Below, piece by piece: positions 61,601 to 64,000 of a stretch of DNA of 64,000 bases. The position numbers and the translations under genes are program-made. The notes beneath the pieces were generated by a model. It did no database searches and was not told the origin of the DNA. It worked only from the letters and a program-made list of their open reading frames with translations. Positions within the stretch are counted from its first letter, which is position 1, and every line of letters begins with the position of its first letter. This DNA is from Lophius americanus (Eukaryota > Chordata > Actinopteri > Lophiiformes > Lophiidae). Location of the stretch: assembly GCA_037951165.1 (NCBI GenBank), contig JBBDHG010000011.1:3623001-3687000 (forward strand), in the 5' to 3' direction.

Positions 61601-64000
61601 ACTTCTACAACCATTGTTGGCTCTAGTTTAAACCTCCGCTACTGTTTTGCATTTGTTTATATTTATTCATTCAGTAGAATTTACTGTATGACTGCGTTGT
61701 CCTTTGTGAATCCCCAAAAGAAGAAACCGATCGTTATTGATAAAGGAGCAAACTTCCAGTCTGCAACTTTACTTGATCTGATTATGGCGCCATGATTTTG
61801 CCCTTGGGCAATGTCTGTAGCCTTGCACGAAGAAAGATAACCCTATCTCCACTCCTCTCTGGCTCAGAGTCCAATTTAGAAGCTCAAAACTATGAATAAA
61901 TCTAACACTCCATAATTGAATTCTTCGAACAGGCCAGATCTTCAAGGTTAGCCTAAATGCAAATCCATTTCCCAGCCTCAACAATGAAAAGTAATTCTCA
62001 TTGATCTTAAAGTATAGATCGATCTAAAATATGTTTGGAAGCAGGGAAAGGCAAAGAACAAACTCCAGTTTGACGAATAATTAGTTTATGAAGTGTGATT
62101 CATAATAATTTAGAATACAGGATACATACTATAATGTTTATTGTCTTATAATGCAATAATAGTTTAACTGACATTAATAGTTTCCTGCCATTCTTCCTTT
62201 TTTCCTCTCATCTCTTGTCTGTAAATACTGATGATTAAAAGAGATGTACTTACAATTCATATATGCATCATGTCCAGCAACGTGTCAGCTGGGACAAGGC
62301 TCACATGTCTTATTCCACCTCCAGGAAAGGCCTGAATGATAAAAACCATTAATTCTTTGGAGGGTTATTAGTATTTATTCAGCATAGTTTACCTAATTAT
62401 TTTGCCCGACATGTTTTGTCTTGTGCATAATTCTCTGTCCTCAGGGACGGTGTAGGGATTGGGTGTGCTGAGAGAGACCGTTAATGGGAGGGAGATGGCA
62501 ATGAATACTAATGCTGCCACCAGTAGGTCCTTGCAGAGACCGGGCACTGTTTTTATGTGTCTGAGTCTGTGTGTGAGTGTGTGTGCTTTGTTCCTGTTAA
62601 CATCCCGCCTGGATCGAAATCCAGCCCTCCCTGTGCTAAAATAAACCCACCTTGGGAAGTTGAGGACCTTGTACAGAGTTCTGATTGCTACACCTTTGGG
62701 TTTTTTTTCTGACTTTCATCATGCAGTGTGAATTCAGTCTCTAACTTTGTGCAAGTCAGACAATTCTTTTTTTTATATCTATTTTTGAAGAAATAAATAA
62801 AATAGCATCCAGCTGTGCCAAACATTTCTAAGATTTCTAAGATTTATATGGATTGACTTTAATGCAATGACCGTGACAAACGTCCGAACACAGTCAGACA
62901 GTTCTCTATGCCTCTTTTTTATATTTATTTTATTTACACTGACAAAAACTAACAGTGGCAGTAGGAAGCAAAATGTATATAGCAGTGTAGCGTCAGAGTC
63001 TAGTAGGACATTCTACATATGTGTTTAAGTAGTGTGTTTTTTTTTTGATTAAATAAATATATAATAACAATAATCACTTTATATTCTCTGTTGGCAGCTG
63101 AGCTCATCCACTTCTCTCAGGGTTAGGACTTCCTGGACCTCGCACTGTCTTCCCAATTTGAAAATATGAAGACATTTCCTTCGTCACTGTGTTCACTCCT
63201 AATACCAATACCTGTTGCATGTCGAGAACATTTTCATGTTTCTTTGTCATGATATCTGTAAAAACTGGTCTGATGTCGGATAATTTTTTTTTTTACGTTT
63301 TATTATTATGTGGTAGTACCTTCAAATATAATGAGAATATCGTATCTTAATAAGATATGCTAAGTAAAAAAAGATGGTATGTTCTAACTCCAACAATTCT
63401 ATATTTAAAAAATATCCATATTACCAAATGATAATAAAGTCTATTCCACCTTTGTCTCTGATTCTCCCTCCAGCTCATAGTGGAGAAGACCACAGACTTC
63501 CCCTCTGCTGAGTTCTCTCTGGTGGAGGATGTGGCTCTGCACTTCACTTGTTTGATGGACAGGCTGAACGAGCAGCGCCTCTTCCAGCCTGACCTTTGTG
63601 ACGTCGACATCGTTCTGGTCCGTCAACACAGCACCTTCCCTGCCCACAAGGGCGTGCTGGCAGCCTACAGCCCTTTCTTCCACTCTCTTTTTGCCCAAAG
63701 CAAACAACTGCGGCGAGTGGACCTGTCGCTGGACGCCCTGACCTCACAGGGCCTGCAGCAAATCCTCAATTTCATTTACACCTCCAAACTGTTGGTGAGC
63801 AGTCGCAGTGTCCGCGACGTGCTCAACGCCGCTACCTTGCTTCAGATGAGCGACATCGCGGCATCCTGTCGTGACCTCATCAGCAGCCACTCGCTGAGAG
63901 CCACCTGTGCAGATATGGCCGATCAGGAAGCCGACCCAACTGGTGTAGACACGCCGACTAGCCAGCTGTACCTGGAGATCAAGCAGGAGTCGGAGCTGGA
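46693..64000 (+). CDS. zbtb47: Zinc finger and BTB domain-containing protein 47, 5' part (BTB/POZ domain)
   Basis: A nuclear BTB-zinc-finger protein, probably a transcriptional repressor. Proposed coding join: 46693-46695 (ATG) plus 63474-64000, continuing past the edge; 176 codons are visible. The second exon follows a clean acceptor (tctccctccag) and opens directly with LIVEKTTDFPSAEFSLVEDV, matching human M-LLVEKTTD...AEFSLVEDVALHF but lacking the Met, so the ATG must end an upstream exon. The only fitting site I noted is caaaATG|gtaggc at 46695/46696. The BTB domain runs from about residue 25 to 140 (LFQPDLCDVDIVLV, FPAHKGVLAAYSPFFHSLF, LQQILNFIYTSKLLV). IKQE near the edge is a sumoylation-type motif. 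The C-terminal zinc fingers lie outside the window. An internal Met (residue 30) is an alternative start. Confidence 0.85.
47405..47530 (-). repeat. dispersed teleost repeat, minus orientation
   Basis: Contains ctctgtgatgaactggtgacc, tgcctttgcccaatgtcagctgg and ...gaactgatggatgg: a diverged reverse copy of the 44835-44955 family. Confidence 0.6.
50430..50960 (+). mobile_element. decayed non-LTR retrotransposon RT fragment
   Basis: The frame at 50462-50794 has VDDFKYFISSVVP, then KTSFRARVEILVLHGAETCT. This corresponds to the RT thumb-region pattern vDDFKYLGS...K...vyxxxVxsvLLYGaEtW of LINE ORF2 proteins. Conserved positions are substituted and the frame breaks downstream, so it is not functional. 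Confidence 0.55.
52143..52166 (+). repeat. (CA)n microsatellite
   Basis: About 12 CA units in zbtb47 intron 1. Confidence 0.95.
54066..54305 (+). mobile_element. Tc1/mariner-like transposon, 5' end fragment
   Basis: It begins tacaccaatcagtcttaacattgt, a diverged form of the terminal repeat of a very common fish Tc1-like element (tacaccaatcaggcataacat). It continues through the transposase start region (gtgttggaagcaggcaaaaaagggcaagcg...gagcaaaatttgt). The match fades after about 54305. The remaining two thirds of the element appear at 59370-60130 in the same orientation. Confidence 0.7.
54382..54402. promoter_or_regulatory. paired TTACGTAA sites (PAR-bZIP/NFIL3 D-box type)
   Basis: Two perfect TTACGTAA palindromes at 54382-54389 and 54395-54402, spaced 13 bases apart as a short tandem duplication (gtgttacgtaaaa twice). 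This is the optimal site for DBP/TEF/HLF and NFIL3. Function is inferred only. Confidence 0.35.
56590..56880 (-). repeat. dispersed teleost repeat, minus orientation, longer copy
   Basis: The reverse complement reads ccactcatttatccggtttgg...cagctgacactgggtgagaggcgg...cacagggccgacacagagac...atgggaggaagcc. This is the extended form of the block at 44835-44955, including the segment after the tandem core. Confidence 0.8.
59370..60130 (+). mobile_element. Tc1/mariner-like transposon remnant, middle and 3' part
   Basis: It contains cattgatgcatgtggggagc, gtttgttgtgtatggggctg, gatgaatcacatttcc, aaaagtggttcagggatgg, tggtttgaagaatataacaag, gatctcaatccaactgagcat and cacagcacaccttcagaggt. These are recognisable as the transposase body of the common fish Tc1-like element, including the region encoding DLNPTEHL with the catalytic Glu. 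Deletions and frame breaks make it inactive, and no 3' terminal repeat was found. Confidence 0.8.
60830..61175 (+). repeat. tandem repeat, ~153-bp unit, about 2.3 diverged copies
   Basis: The landmark tcttgtacata starts at 60838 and 60991, and a diverged form (ttcttctacaaattatg) near 61146. Each is followed by a ctaatagttcatatttta-like block and actcactagggggacc-like block. Flanking atatgaatcaactt and aattgacacaagg blocks repeat with the same period. Single copies of the same unit occur at 14.24-14.45 and 19.14-19.29 kb. Confidence 0.6.

Larger units (their letters stand above)
46696..63473 (+). other. zbtb47: zbtb47 intron 1 (16.8 kb)
   Basis: Defined by the donor gtaggc after the proposed start codon and the acceptor before the BTB exon. 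No other coding exon was recognised inside. It holds retroelement and Tc1-like remnants, a CA microsatellite, a tandem repeat, a low-repeat AT-rich block at 53.3-53.9 kb that could be a conserved enhancer, and otherwise featureless sequence. If exon 1 lies elsewhere, this remains upstream intron or intergenic sequence. Confidence 0.5.

Noticed and set aside
1..64000. CRISPR arrays, operons, tRNA/rRNA genes, phage modules
   Set aside because: The sequence is vertebrate nuclear DNA; no array-like spaced repeats or functional tRNA/rRNA genes were seen (the only tRNA-like sequences are the SINE at 25.4 kb and a fragment at 15.6 kb).

Overview
The window is vertebrate nuclear DNA, almost certainly from a teleost fish. 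The coding DNA is split into short exons with GT...AG introns. The background is AT-rich, with fish-type dispersed repeats (non-LTR retrotransposon tails, a tRNA-derived SINE, Tc1/mariner remnants) and CA/GT microsatellites. It is not a bacterial or viral segment, and most long open frames here are chance frames in non-coding DNA.

Four protein genes can be read exon by exon. (1) 1-9.9 kb, + strand: the 3' half of vipr1, a class B G-protein-coupled receptor for VIP/PACAP; seven exons cover TM3 to the C-terminus. (2) 25.85-27.62 kb, - strand: a complete sec22c (ER-Golgi longin/SNARE-like membrane protein; 303 codons in six coding exons). (3) 30.94-42.02 kb, + strand: a complete nktr (cyclophilin domain followed by a long RS-rich tail; 1403 codons in 16 coding exons), with a probable non-coding first exon near 29.1 kb. 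(4) 46.3 kb to the right edge, + strand: the 5' end of zbtb47, a BTB/POZ zinc-finger repressor. Its start codon appears to be the last three bases of exon 1, 16.8 kb upstream of the BTB exon at 63.47 kb.

The order vipr1 - sec22c - nktr - zbtb47 matches the human 3p22.1 block as I recall it. SS18L2, which I recall lying between SEC22C and NKTR in human, was not found. The genes are neighbours by ancestry rather than one pathway: a receptor, a trafficking protein, a splicing-associated cyclophilin and a transcription factor.

The rest is non-coding. 9.9-25.8 kb is intergenic with retroelement debris, a perfect 18-bp-stem palindrome (11.1 kb) and an unexplained GC-richer open segment (16.5-17.3 kb). 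27.6-30.9 kb looks like a divergent promoter region shared by sec22c and nktr. 42.6-46.2 kb is a repeat-rich spacer leading to a CRE-bearing zbtb47 promoter. 46.7-63.5 kb is the large zbtb47 intron, with two parts of a Tc1-like element, a paired TTACGTAA site and a tandem repeat of about 153 bp whose relatives occur elsewhere in the window. I see no wholly new system. The best leads are a pre-miRNA-like hairpin in nktr intron 10, the AUG-only coding first exon of zbtb47 with an upstream ORF overlapping its AUG, and the tandem/dispersed repeat family.
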